From the NCBI GenBank assembly GCA_903920415.1, contig CAIXMD010000149.1, forward strand, positions 1 to 10,897: DNA of 10,897 bases, in the 5' to 3' direction. Every line of letters begins with the position of its first letter. The first letter of the stretch is position 1. Below, piece by piece: positions 1 to 6,379 of the stretch. The notes beneath the pieces were generated by a model that searched no databases, was not told where the DNA came from, and saw only the letters and a program-made list of their open reading frames with translations. Source of the DNA: an uncultured Desulfomonile sp. Its GTDB lineage: Bacteria > Desulfobacterota > Desulfomonilia > Desulfomonilales > Desulfomonilaceae. Position numbers and translations under genes: made by a program.

Positions 1-1136
1 CCCATAAATGTAGACTGGTCGCCTGAAGAAAACTCACGCAACTTGTCCTGTAGTTGGAAGACGTTCCTATCGATTTCCGAACGAACCGCAGGAAACTGGT
101 AGTATATTGCCTTCTCAAGTGTTAAGACACCTATCACCAACCTATCAGGGAACAGGTTGAAATCAAGAATCATCTCGTCTTTTCTTAATAGGTCTCGACG
201 CACATCCGAAAGAGACAAGGCAAAACCGGACCGGAACCTCGCATATTTCTCAGAACTCTTCTGGATAGCCTTTCGGACTTCTGTCAGCTTTACCCTCAGA
301 GCATCTTCAGACGACTGCCGGACGCGGGCCGTGGAGAAATCCTCACCGAGTTCCAGAAGACTTGCCAGTGTTTCCGACTCCTCTCTCAGAAGACTGTTGG
401 GGACATCAAAGAATTCCAATCTGCCCACTTTCTTTAAAGTTAAGTTTCTGAGACATATTCGCCTTTTCTCCATAAGGTGAAAGATACGGGGTGCAGCGTC
501 CTCAGGGATATCACTGTACAATGGGCCCAATATCTTTGTGGCCAGTTCGTCGAAAACCTGGAACCGTTGCTCGACTTGTTTTAGGACAGGGCTTCCTTGT
601 GGAGTATCTGCCAAAATAGATTCAAAATTGTCGATTGCACTCCGATATTTGAGAATAGCGTTGTCTGTCTCTCCTGCTAGATATAACTTGCGCGCCTGCT
701 TAATTTCCCTATCAAGTTTGTCCAGGACAGTTGTACTTTCAATCTCCTTTTGCTCCTCTTCAGCCTTACGTTCCCGAAAAAGCCAATGGTATCTCCTCGT
801 ACGTTCTTCTTCTTTCTGGACCGGAAGGTCTGCTGACTCTGTGTTTTCCGCGTACACCATGGCCGGAAGCTTGGCTGTTCCAAATCCGTATACATGATCG
901 CAGACGCCATATAGCCAGAGAGACGGTAGGGACAAGACGACAATCGTGAAAGCCCTAAGTGATATTGATCCTAAGAGGACTGCACGGGTTTTATTTGAAA
1001 CAATTTTCAGGATGGCCTTAAACCGAATTCCTATGAGGCCATTATCTTGGTTGTTTCTTGGAAAAACAGGCTCAAACTCCCGAAACTTACTTCTCGCTAG
1101 GCTCCGGTAATTGTCCATTGACCCACCATTCGTCAT
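1..1136 (-). CDS. membrane-anchored protein with a CHAT (caspase-like) domain, partial at left edge
   Basis: An open minus-strand frame of 378 codons runs from ATG at 1136 off the left edge, so the C-terminus is missing. Residues about 62-79 form one hydrophobic segment (AFTIVVLSLPSLWLYGVC) after a basic stretch, so the protein is probably inner-membrane anchored or exported. Residues 106-135 are highly charged and coiled-coil-like. Residues 141-175 (QARKLYLAGETDNAILKYRSAI) look like a TPR helix pair. From about 300 (KYARFRSGFALSLSDVRRDL, then MILDFNLFPDRLVIGVLT) it follows the pattern that opens CHAT domains, which are caspase-like peptidase domains often preceded by TPRs. The catalytic His and Cys lie beyond the edge, so activity cannot be judged. 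The start is chosen because AAGGAA lies 4 bases upstream; ATG 1118 is an alternative. The gene overlaps the end of the upstream HD gene by 50 bases, which suggests an operon. The CHAT call rests on pattern memory and is moderately sure; the reading frame itself is secure. Confidence 0.72.
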   Translation of the reverse strand, partial: MTNGGSMDNYRSLARSKFREFEPVFPRNNQDNGLIGIRFKAILKIVSNKTRAVLLGSISLRAFTIVVLSLPSLWLYGVCDHVYGFGTAKLPAMVYAENTESADLPVQKEEERTRRYHWLFRERKAEEEQKEIESTTVLDKLDREIKQARKLYLAGETDNAILKYRSAIDNFESILADTPQGSPVLKQVEQRFQVFDELATKILGPLYSDIPEDAAPRIFHLMEKRRICLRNLTLKKVGRLEFFDVPNSLLREESETLASLLELGEDFSTARVRQSSEDALRVKLTEVRKAIQKSSEKYARFRSGFALSLSDVRRDLLRKDEMILDFNLFPDRLVIGVLTLEKAIYYQFPAVRSEIDRNVFQLQDKLREFSSGDQSTFM

Positions 1137-1686
1137 CTTTTTCCTTATACCACCACCCGGAAAAATCCGTGTTGAGAATGCTTCTGGCCAAGCGTCCGGC
1201 GTCCTCGGTCCGTAGTCTCTTGACGGCAGTAGATATCCAATCTTGGGAATAACGGTTTCCGAGGTCGCCGAGTTCTTTGAGCTGCAGAATCATTTCAAGC
1301 TGGTCGGCATCGTGAGCTGAATCAGCCTCGGGTGTGGTGCCATTCCGGAATTCCTCAGTCAATCTAAGTATTTCATCTCCGAACGGCAGAGCTGAAGTCA
1401 TGTCTCTCACCGCCGCTTCTTCATCTGCCTTTACATACTTTTTGTTTACATAGTTCAGATCTCCTGTCCGAGCCTCAGTGAGATCATGGAAGAGACACAT
1501 CAATACTATCCTGTTTGTTTCAAGGTTTCCGGACATCCGGCCAAGCACGTAACCTATTACAGCACATCTGAGACTGTGTTCGGCTACTGTTTCGCGTCCG
1601 GTTCCCAAGAATTGAAATCCGGATCGAGGTGTTCTCTTTAGCATTCCCACCTCGAACAGGAAATCAGCTATTGCACTCAACTCCAC
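1087..1686 (-). CDS. HD-domain phosphohydrolase, YfbR/HDDC2-like (possible 5'-deoxynucleotidase)
   Basis: A 199-residue protein with the metal-binding pattern of HD hydrolases: His37 in VAEHS, His67-Asp68 in LFHDLTE, Glu71, and Asp126/Asp128 in HDADQLE. The length and the order EHS, HDLTE, GDL, ADQLE fit the YfbR/HDDC2 family. Characterised members remove phosphate from deoxynucleoside 5'-monophosphates with divalent metal in the cytoplasm; the precise substrate here is unknown. The start is GTG at 1686, with GAGAGG 7 bases upstream. Its end overlaps the start of the CHAT-like gene by 50 bases, so they probably share a transcript. The C-terminal tail (FSGWWYKEKDDEWWVNGQLPEPSEK in part) is tryptophan-rich and acidic, which I do not recognise as part of the core domain. 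It could equally be a nucleotide hydrolase with another specificity. Confidence 0.85.
   Translation of the reverse strand: MELSAIADFLFEVGMLKRTPRSGFQFLGTGRETVAEHSLRCAVIGYVLGRMSGNLETNRIVLMCLFHDLTEARTGDLNYVNKKYVKADEEAAVRDMTSALPFGDEILRLTEEFRNGTTPEADSAHDADQLEMILQLKELGDLGNRYSQDWISTAVKRLRTEDAGRLARSILNTDFSGWWYKEKDDEWWVNGQLPEPSEK
1141..1146 (-). promoter_or_regulatory. ribosome binding site of the CHAT-like gene
   Basis: AAGGAA on the minus strand ends 4 bases before ATG 1136. It lies inside the 3' end of the HD-domain gene, so translation of the two genes is probably coupled. It favours ATG 1136 over ATG 1118, which has only a weak GGTGGG in front. Confidence 0.5.
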
Positions 1687-1943
1687 TTTTCAACCTCTCA
1701 GAGTCCCGCATGGACCCCGGCTTCACTATCATGGTTTCCCTTATCTTTCAATAGCGTCGCCTTATGATCGATCTGATGGTAAGATATTGGTGACATGCAT
1801 GATGGTTGCAGGGGTGTTTTCCCTCTTTGATTCTTCACATTCCTTGAATCGAGATTGGTATTGTGCTATTGAGCCGCCCCGACCGGAAGCCGGTCTTGTG
1901 CAAGGACAGAGGAATTGAATAACCGAAGAAGTTGGGAACGCTT
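1687..1943. other. divergent intergenic region between the HD gene and the methyltransferase gene
   Basis: About 257 bases with no convincing ORF. It must hold the promoters of both divergent genes. On the plus strand TTGAAT (1844-1849) lies 17 bases before TATTGA (1867-1872), a weak sigma-70-like pair. A small perfect inverted repeat GACCGG-AAG-CCGGTC sits at 1881-1895 in the presumed leader; it has no T-run and is not a terminator. Nothing firmer is visible. Confidence 0.3.
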
Positions 1944-2810
1944 ATGCCCGAGTTAACCATGAACAAAGAATCTAGACTCACTACTGTGCTTTGTGACCTT
2001 TGCGGTACTGATGAACAGGATCTTCTCTTCGTGAAAGAGGGGTTTCGTCATGTCCGGTGCCGCAACTGCGGAATGGTTTTCGTCAATCCGAGGCTGAAAG
2101 GGCACGTGGAAGTCCAGAAGATAACAGGTACAGGAGCTATGGGTGAAGATAGGCTCACCTCCGCTCATATCCGTAGAATAAAAAAAGAATTGGAAGGCAT
2201 GGAGAGCTTTCGAAAGCTAAATCGAATTCTGGAAGTAGGGGCAGGAAAAGGTTGGTTCCTTCTCGAGGCCTCAAAGGATGGGTGGGAAACCTGGGCGATT
2301 GAAATAAACTCTATTGCGGTCCAAGAACTCAAGGCCAAAGGTCTTGCGCAGGTCATCGTTCAGCCGGCGGAAAGCTTCGAGGCTCCAAACAATTTCTTCG
2401 ATGTTGCGAGGGCTTGGGATGTCATAGAGCATCTCGAGTCTCCTCGAAAGGCCATCGCAAATATTCATAGGGCTCTCAGGCCTGGTGGCCTCCTGCGTTT
2501 GTCAACCACCAACTTCGCGTCTCTTTCCCATTGGGTCAACGGGCCGGAATGGGTCTATTTCAACGGTGCTGACCATATCCATCTATTTGAGCCCTCGACA
2601 ATGACCCGCCTTCTTGAGGCATACGGATTTTGCAAAATTAGAATCAGAACGAAATCTTTTAACCTAAGAAGAAAGCTTTATTACCCTGAACACGATCTTC
2701 CGACGGGTTTGAACATTCTTGTTCCTTTTAGAAAACTTATCGACGAAACGATACGGTTCACGTTGTACGGGCATCAGATGATAGTTACCGCGAAGAAGGG
2801 TCATCGCTGA
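1944..2810 (+). CDS. class I SAM-dependent methyltransferase with N-terminal zinc knuckle
   Basis: A 288-residue protein, probably cytoplasmic. Cys17/Cys20 (CDLC) and Cys39/Cys42 (CRNC) form a four-cysteine zinc-ribbon-like module. It is followed by a Rossmann methyltransferase fold: motif I EVGAGKGWF at 97-105, acidic loop WAIEIN after strand 2, WDVIEHL at 158-164, and LRPGG at 178-182. This architecture is common in methyltransferases that modify sugars, lipids or small metabolites, often in cell-surface clusters; no such cluster is visible here and the substrate is unknown. ATG 1944 is preferred because GGGA lies 6 bases upstream. The frame also offers TTG 1932 and ATG 1959. The gene stands alone between a divergent HD gene and a gap with a decayed gene, so context does not reveal its role. 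Confidence 0.88.
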   Translation: MPELTMNKESRLTTVLCDLCGTDEQDLLFVKEGFRHVRCRNCGMVFVNPRLKGHVEVQKITGTGAMGEDRLTSAHIRRIKKELEGMESFRKLNRILEVGAGKGWFLLEASKDGWETWAIEINSIAVQELKAKGLAQVIVQPAESFEAPNNFFDVARAWDVIEHLESPRKAIANIHRALRPGGLLRLSTTNFASLSHWVNGPEWVYFNGADHIHLFEPSTMTRLLEAYGFCKIRIRTKSFNLRRKLYYPEHDLPTGLNILVPFRKLIDETIRFTLYGHQMIVTAKKGHR

Positions 2811-3036
2811 GAATCTGATGGAAAATGCTGTACTCCAGCAATACCGATAGTGTGTTTGCGCCGGTACTCTCTATTGTATCCAATTTTTCATCTGCAAGAG
2901 CCATGGAGATTTCAGGGAGCTTAGCCATAAATATACCTCATTAAAAAAGCACATGGGCACTCTAGTGAGCATCAAGTGCCTGAAAGTCCTCATGTTGTTT
3001 GAGTAATCTTTGAACATTTCTCAACAGAGTAGCATA
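2785..3036 (-). pseudogene. decayed C-terminal fragment of a LutA/GlcF-like cysteine-rich Fe-S protein
   Basis: On the minus strand, codons 2928-2788 read MAKLPEISMALADEKLDTIE then STGANTLSVLLEYSIFHQ, ending at TAA 2785-2787. This resembles the end of a CCG-domain (cysteine-rich) Fe-S oxidoreductase subunit, where a segment like GGTFSVKYPEIS-AM-EKL-NIE-TGAD-L follows the CCGFGG motif. The similarity continues upstream in the same frame (GIF just before the ATG; TLLRNVQRLLKQHE further up), broken by TGA 2938-2940, TAA 2941-2943 and TAG 2962-2964. The cysteines expected in the motif and in the final D-x-x-C segment are absent. The N-terminal part of such a gene would not fit before argB. A TGAGGT Shine-Dalgarno-like box precedes ATG 2928, so a 47-residue peptide could still be made. 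The family assignment is from memory of the consensus and is moderate. Confidence 0.45.
2935..2940 (-). promoter_or_regulatory. Shine-Dalgarno-like box before the 47-codon minus-strand ORF
   Basis: TGAGGT lies 6 bases before ATG 2928 on the minus strand. This is an ideal spacing for initiating the short ORF that ends at 2785. It may be coincidental, since the box also spans one of the stops that break the longer ancestral frame. Confidence 0.3.
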
Positions 3037-3158
3037 TTACAAAATCAGAGATCAGGAGCGAGAGAAAGATCCCGAAATAAATCTCTTATGGCCATAAAAG
3101 GATGATCAATGTTATTATATAATTTTTATTGCCATTTTGACCCAAGAGTCGATCAGTA

Positions 3159-3187
3159 TTGACATTTTTTTAGTTTTGTCTGATGTT
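3159..3187 (+). promoter_or_regulatory. candidate sigma-70 promoter of the arg operon
   Basis: A perfect TTGACA (3159-3164) is followed 17 bases later by GATGTT (3182-3187), a poor -10 match. TGTTAT at 3184-3189 is a better hexamer, but its spacing is 19. The region is strongly AT-rich compared with the genes around it. It sits about 40 bases before the argB start and is the only clear promoter-like element before the operon. A -10-like TATAAT also occurs near 3117-3122 but has no good -35. Confidence 0.4.
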
Positions 3188-3204
3188 ATCAAGATGTTGA
3201 TCAA
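3182..3204 (+). repeat. tandem GATGTT(G)ATCAA repeat upstream of argB, possible operator
   Basis: GATGTTATCAA (3182-3192) is immediately followed by GATGTTGATCAA (3193-3204), differing by one inserted G. The second copy ends in the palindrome TTGATCAA. It overlaps the presumed -10/start region and ends 22 bases before the argB start codon, a position suited to a repressor. It does not match the ArgR ARG-box consensus. Function is inference. Confidence 0.3.
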
Positions 3205-3226
3205 ATAAATTGAGGTAAGCTATGAT

Positions 3227-4135
3227 ATGAATGAGCATTGCGACTCTACGAGCGTGGCCCCCGCTATGAGGGCTGAGATTTTGGTCGAAGCCTTGCCTTA
3301 CATCCGGAGCTTTAGCGGCAAACGTATCGTGATAAAACTCGGTGGCAGTGCAATGACCCGTGAGTCACTAAAAAAGAATTTTGCCGAAGACATTGCCCTG
3401 ATAAGTTTTATCGGCATAAAACCGATCATAGTTCATGGTGGAGGCCCTCAGATCGGGGCGCTCCTCAAGAAATTAGGGAAAGAAAGCCGATTTGTAAAAG
3501 GGCTACGCGTCACTGATGAGGAGACAATGGATGTGGTGGAAATGGTTCTTGTCGGCAAGGTGAACAAGGACGTGGTTTCCATGGTCAATCATCTTGGAGG
3601 CAAAGCTGTGGGCATATCAGGCCGCGACGGCAGTCTCATTAAGGCTAGGAAGGCGCAACCGGCAAGACTTGCAGGACTTGATGAGGATTTGGGTCTTGTG
3701 GGTGAAGTTGATAGGATTAATCCAGAACTGATAGATTCCTTGGAAGAGCACGGCTTTATACCTGTTATCGCGCCAGTTGGAGCCGGTCCCGGGGAGAAGC
3801 CGTACAATATTAACGCTGATACCGCTGCAGGGGCACTCTCGGCTTCGCTGTCAGCGGAAAAGTTCATTTTGTTGACCGACGTACCGGGCGTAATGGATGC
3901 TGATAATAACTTGATTTCCAGCCTGACAGAGGATCAAGCGGCAGAACTGATCCGTAGTGGGGTCGCTTCGGAAGGCATGATTCCGAAAATCCGATGCTGT
4001 TTATCTGCCCTGCGAGGCGGCGTGCCAAAGGCTCACGTGATTGACGGAAGAGTTCCTCATGCTTTGCTTCTCGAAATACTTACCGACCAAGGGATCGGTA
4101 CTCAGATCGTACGTGAGAAAGACCCCGGTTTGTAA
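3227..4135 (+). CDS. argB: N-acetylglutamate kinase
   Basis: Phosphorylates N-acetyl-L-glutamate with ATP, the second step of arginine synthesis in the cytoplasm. The 302 residues carry the amino-acid-kinase hallmarks: IKLGGSAM (36-43), IIVHGGGPQIG (67-77), VTDEETMDVVEMVL (95-108), NADTAAGALSA (196-206), LLTDVPGVMD (215-224) and GMIPKI (250-255). The N-terminus has the extra helix (about 14-29, MRAEILVEALPYIRSF) typical of hexameric, arginine-inhibited kinases such as those of Thermotoga and Pseudomonas. Feedback inhibition by arginine is therefore likely. The start ATG 3227 has GAGG about 11 bases upstream, a long spacing; ATG 3266 (Met14) is a shorter alternative. It is the first gene of the plus-strand arginine operon, 53 bases before argD. 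Confidence 0.96.
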   Translation: MNEHCDSTSVAPAMRAEILVEALPYIRSFSGKRIVIKLGGSAMTRESLKKNFAEDIALISFIGIKPIIVHGGGPQIGALLKKLGKESRFVKGLRVTDEETMDVVEMVLVGKVNKDVVSMVNHLGGKAVGISGRDGSLIKARKAQPARLAGLDEDLGLVGEVDRINPELIDSLEEHGFIPVIAPVGAGPGEKPYNINADTAAGALSASLSAEKFILLTDVPGVMDADNNLISSLTEDQAAELIRSGVASEGMIPKIRCCLSALRGGVPKAHVIDGRVPHALLLEILTDQGIGTQIVREKDPGL

Positions 4136-4188
4136 AGGCTAAAGGGGCCATCATCGTTTCAGCGATTCTAAGTAATAAGGGTGATCTA

Positions 4189-5388
4189 ATGGTACGAGAT
4201 GACTTCATATCAATGAACAACCAATATGTGTTCAATACGTATGGCCGCACTCCAATAATGCTTGTTGATGGAGAAGGGTCCCGAGTGCGAGACAGCGCGG
4301 GACGGCAGTACCTGGATTTCATTGCGGGTCTTGCGGCCTGCAGCTTGGGGCACGGACATCCTGGACTCGCACTAGCCATATCGGAGCAGGCAAAAAGGCT
4401 TATCCACGTTTCAAATCTATTCTACATAGAATCCCAGATTAACTTGGCGAGGCTTTTGGTCGAAAATTCCTTTGCGGACAAGGTCTTTTTCTGTAATTCA
4501 GGAGCGGAGGCCAACGAAGGTGCTATCAAGTTAGCCAGAAAATACTTCCACGACCGCGGCGAACATGAGCGTTATCATATCATTACAATGGAGAATTCCT
4601 TTCACGGCCGCACATTGGCTACTCTGGCGGCTACGGGACAGACTAAGTATCGCAATGGATTTGAACCGCACATGCCAGGATTCCTTCATGTCCCATTCGG
4701 GGACATGAAGGCTCTTGAGAGAGTTGTGTCAGGTGCAACTGCAGCAGTTCTATTGGAGCCTATTCAGGGCGAGGGGGGCGTTCGGATGCCTCCAGGAAAT
4801 TTCCTTAGAGAAATTAGGGCATTGTGCGATAATTGGGGTTGTCTGCTTATTCTGGACGAGATCCAGACAGGCATGGGCCGGACGGGCAAGCTCTTTGCTT
4901 ATGAACATTTCGAGATGAAACCGGATATCATGACCTTGGCTAAGGGCATTGCCGGCGGGGTGCCGATGGGAGCGCTACTCGCGATAGAAGAAGTCGCCTC
5001 CGCGCTGGTCCCAGGCACTCATGCAACAACCTTTGGCGGAAATCCTCTGGCATCAGCAGCAGGATTGACTGTCATGCAGGAAATAATCTCTAAGGGTTTT
5101 CTCGAAAGAGTTGAATCGTTAGGAAATCGTCTGAGACTGAGACTTGAAGAGCTTGCAGCACGGCATGAAGTTATACGAGAGGTTCGAGGTCTTGGTCTCA
5201 TGCAGGCTATCGATCTGCGGAGGCCGGGCGCGGGCCTTGCTGCCGCTATGCGTGAGGCAGGCGTTCTTGTCAACTGCACTTCAGAAACGGTCTTGAGATT
5301 TCTCCCACCTCTTATCGTTACCTCTGAAGAGATCGATGAAATGGTGGGTATTCTGGATTCTGTACTGAGTACGTGGTCGGAGGGGTAG
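4189..5388 (+). CDS. argD: acetylornithine aminotransferase
   Basis: A PLP-dependent class III aminotransferase that converts N-acetylglutamate semialdehyde to N-acetylornithine. Family members often also serve as N-succinyl-diaminopimelate aminotransferases, which would suit the downstream lysA, though this is inference. At 399 residues it has the family's usual length. Visible motifs are FCNSGAEANEGAIKLAR (101-117), NSFHGRT (136-142), EPIQGEGG (190-197), LDEIQTGMGRTGK (222-234) and TLAKGIAGG (249-257). Lys252 is the PLP Schiff-base lysine, and TTFGGNP (280-286) follows. The start ATG 4189 has AAGGGTG upstream at 4177-4183. The stop is separated from the argF start by a single base, so translation is probably coupled. 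A perfect 12-bp-stem inverted repeat lies inside the gene at 4683-4711. Confidence 0.96.
   Translation: MVRDDFISMNNQYVFNTYGRTPIMLVDGEGSRVRDSAGRQYLDFIAGLAACSLGHGHPGLALAISEQAKRLIHVSNLFYIESQINLARLLVENSFADKVFFCNSGAEANEGAIKLARKYFHDRGEHERYHIITMENSFHGRTLATLAATGQTKYRNGFEPHMPGFLHVPFGDMKALERVVSGATAAVLLEPIQGEGGVRMPPGNFLREIRALCDNWGCLLILDEIQTGMGRTGKLFAYEHFEMKPDIMTLAKGIAGGVPMGALLAIEEVASALVPGTHATTFGGNPLASAAGLTVMQEIISKGFLERVESLGNRLRLRLEELAARHEVIREVRGLGLMQAIDLRRPGAGLAAAMREAGVLVNCTSETVLRFLPPLIVTSEEIDEMVGILDSVLSTWSEG
4683..4711. repeat. perfect 12-bp-stem inverted repeat inside argD
   Basis: CCTTCATGTCCC (4683-4694), a five-base loop ATTCG, then GGGACATGAAGG (4700-4711), with no mismatch. It encodes roughly residues 165-174 (FLHVPFGDMK). 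In RNA this would form a strong hairpin in the middle of the coding sequence. No T-run follows, so it is not an intrinsic terminator. Confidence 0.85.
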
Positions 5389-5389
5389 C

Positions 5390-6289
5390 ATGATAATGAA
5401 TAGGCATTTTCTGAGTATTGCCGACTATACTCGCGAAGAAATTCTATCGCTGCTCAGTCGCGCCCGCGCGATCAAGAAAGAAATTCACTCTAAATACATT
5501 TACAGACCTCTGGAAGGTCGAAATGTTGGACTTTTTTTCGAAAAGCCATCAACCCGGACAAGAGTATCATTTGAAGTAGGTATACATCAGCTTGGGGGGC
5601 ATTGTATTTTTTTAAGCCGTCGAGATATTCAGATCGGTCGTGGGGAACCGATACGCGATTCCGCGAGGGTCCTTTCCAAATATTTGGACGCCCTGGTTAT
5701 CCGTACTTTCGGCCATGAAATTCTTGAAGAATTTGCCAAATGGTCTTCTATACCTATCATCAATGGTCTATCTGATTTGCATCATCCCTGCCAGGTTCTA
5801 GCAGACCTCATGACGCTCCAGGAAATAGGCATAGATCTTACGACCATGAACGCAGCCTGGATTGGTGACGGCAACAACATGGCAAATTCTTGGATCAACG
5901 CTGCGCAAGTATTGGGATTTCGTCTCGCACTTGCTTGTCCTGAAGGCTACGACCCTGCTGTTCCATTCAATTCAGTCAATGTTTCACTCACACGTGACCC
6001 GTTGGAAGCAGTCCAAAATGCAGATGTAGTGTCAACAGACGTCTGGGCTTCCATGGGACAGGAAAATGAGGCCACTGTCCGGAAGACGGTATTCAAAGGC
6101 TATCAAGTCAATGAGGCTCTATTGAGTCATGCGGGCAAGCGGGTTTATGTGCTCCATTGTCTTCCGGCTCACCGAGGAGAAGAAATTACAGATGATGTAA
6201 TTGAATCCGACCGTTCACTGATATGGGATGAGGCTGAGAATAGGCTCCACGTCCAAAAGGCGATTCTTGAGATGCTTTTTGCTTCCTAG
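5390..6289 (+). CDS. argF: ornithine carbamoyltransferase
   Basis: Transfers the carbamoyl group from carbamoyl phosphate to ornithine, giving citrulline. The 299 residues show the full set of transcarbamoylase signatures: FEKPSTRTRVSFEVG (50-64, with STRTR binding carbamoyl phosphate), HPCQVLADL (132-140), the ornithine-loop segment DVWASMGQE (217-225) and HCLPAHRGEEI (256-266, containing the Cys and Arg that bind ornithine). Length is typical of anabolic enzymes. The start ATG 5390 is one base after the argD stop, and GGAGGGG at the end of argD serves as ribosome binding site. ATG 5396 is a possible alternative. A 90-base gap follows before argG. Confidence 0.96.
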   Translation: MIMNRHFLSIADYTREEILSLLSRARAIKKEIHSKYIYRPLEGRNVGLFFEKPSTRTRVSFEVGIHQLGGHCIFLSRRDIQIGRGEPIRDSARVLSKYLDALVIRTFGHEILEEFAKWSSIPIINGLSDLHHPCQVLADLMTLQEIGIDLTTMNAAWIGDGNNMANSWINAAQVLGFRLALACPEGYDPAVPFNSVNVSLTRDPLEAVQNADVVSTDVWASMGQENEATVRKTVFKGYQVNEALLSHAGKRVYVLHCLPAHRGEEITDDVIESDRSLIWDEAENRLHVQKAILEMLFAS

Positions 6290-6370
6290 GAGGGAGGCTG
6301 TTCGAAGGATATTCCTTGACCAGGTACCTCTTGCGATTTTGAACTTGACGCTTTCACTCTAGATAGCGAC

Positions 6371-6376
6371 GGAGGT
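6371..6376 (+). promoter_or_regulatory. Shine-Dalgarno box setting the argG GTG start
   Basis: GGAGGT sits only 3-4 bases before GTG 6380. The spacing is short, but no better start exists between it and the conserved AYSGGLDTS motif, which begins about 12 codons in. Confidence 0.55.
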
Positions 6377-6379
6377 TTC

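Noticed and set aside
157..897. Plus-strand ORFs of 107 and 119 codons (157-480, 538-897).
   Set aside because: They are antisense to the continuous minus-strand CHAT-like frame, have serine/arginine-rich compositions typical of shadow frames, and lack convincing ribosome binding sites.
896..902. Possible lipobox around Cys79 of the CHAT-like protein.
   Set aside because: The sequence before the cysteine is YGV, whereas Gly/Ala/Ser is required at -1. A membrane anchor fits better.
677..943. Minus-strand 88-codon ORF with ATG start at 943.
   Set aside because: It is in a different frame inside the longer CHAT-like gene, and the longer frame has clear domain-like structure.
2950..2984. Inverted repeat GGCACT...AGTGCC considered as a minus-strand terminator with TTTTTT.
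   Set aside because: The stem is only 6 bp, the T-run is several bases away from it, and no intact minus-strand gene lies upstream that would need it.
3113..3135. AT-rich TATATAATTTTTATTGCC as an ArgR ARG box.
   Set aside because: It lacks the TGAAT/ATTCA half-sites, and the resemblance is only general AT richness.
5718..5734. Near-palindrome AAATTCTT-G-AAGAATTT in argF.
   Set aside because: The single-base centre leaves little room for a stable hairpin loop, and the repeat follows from ordinary codons for EILEEF.
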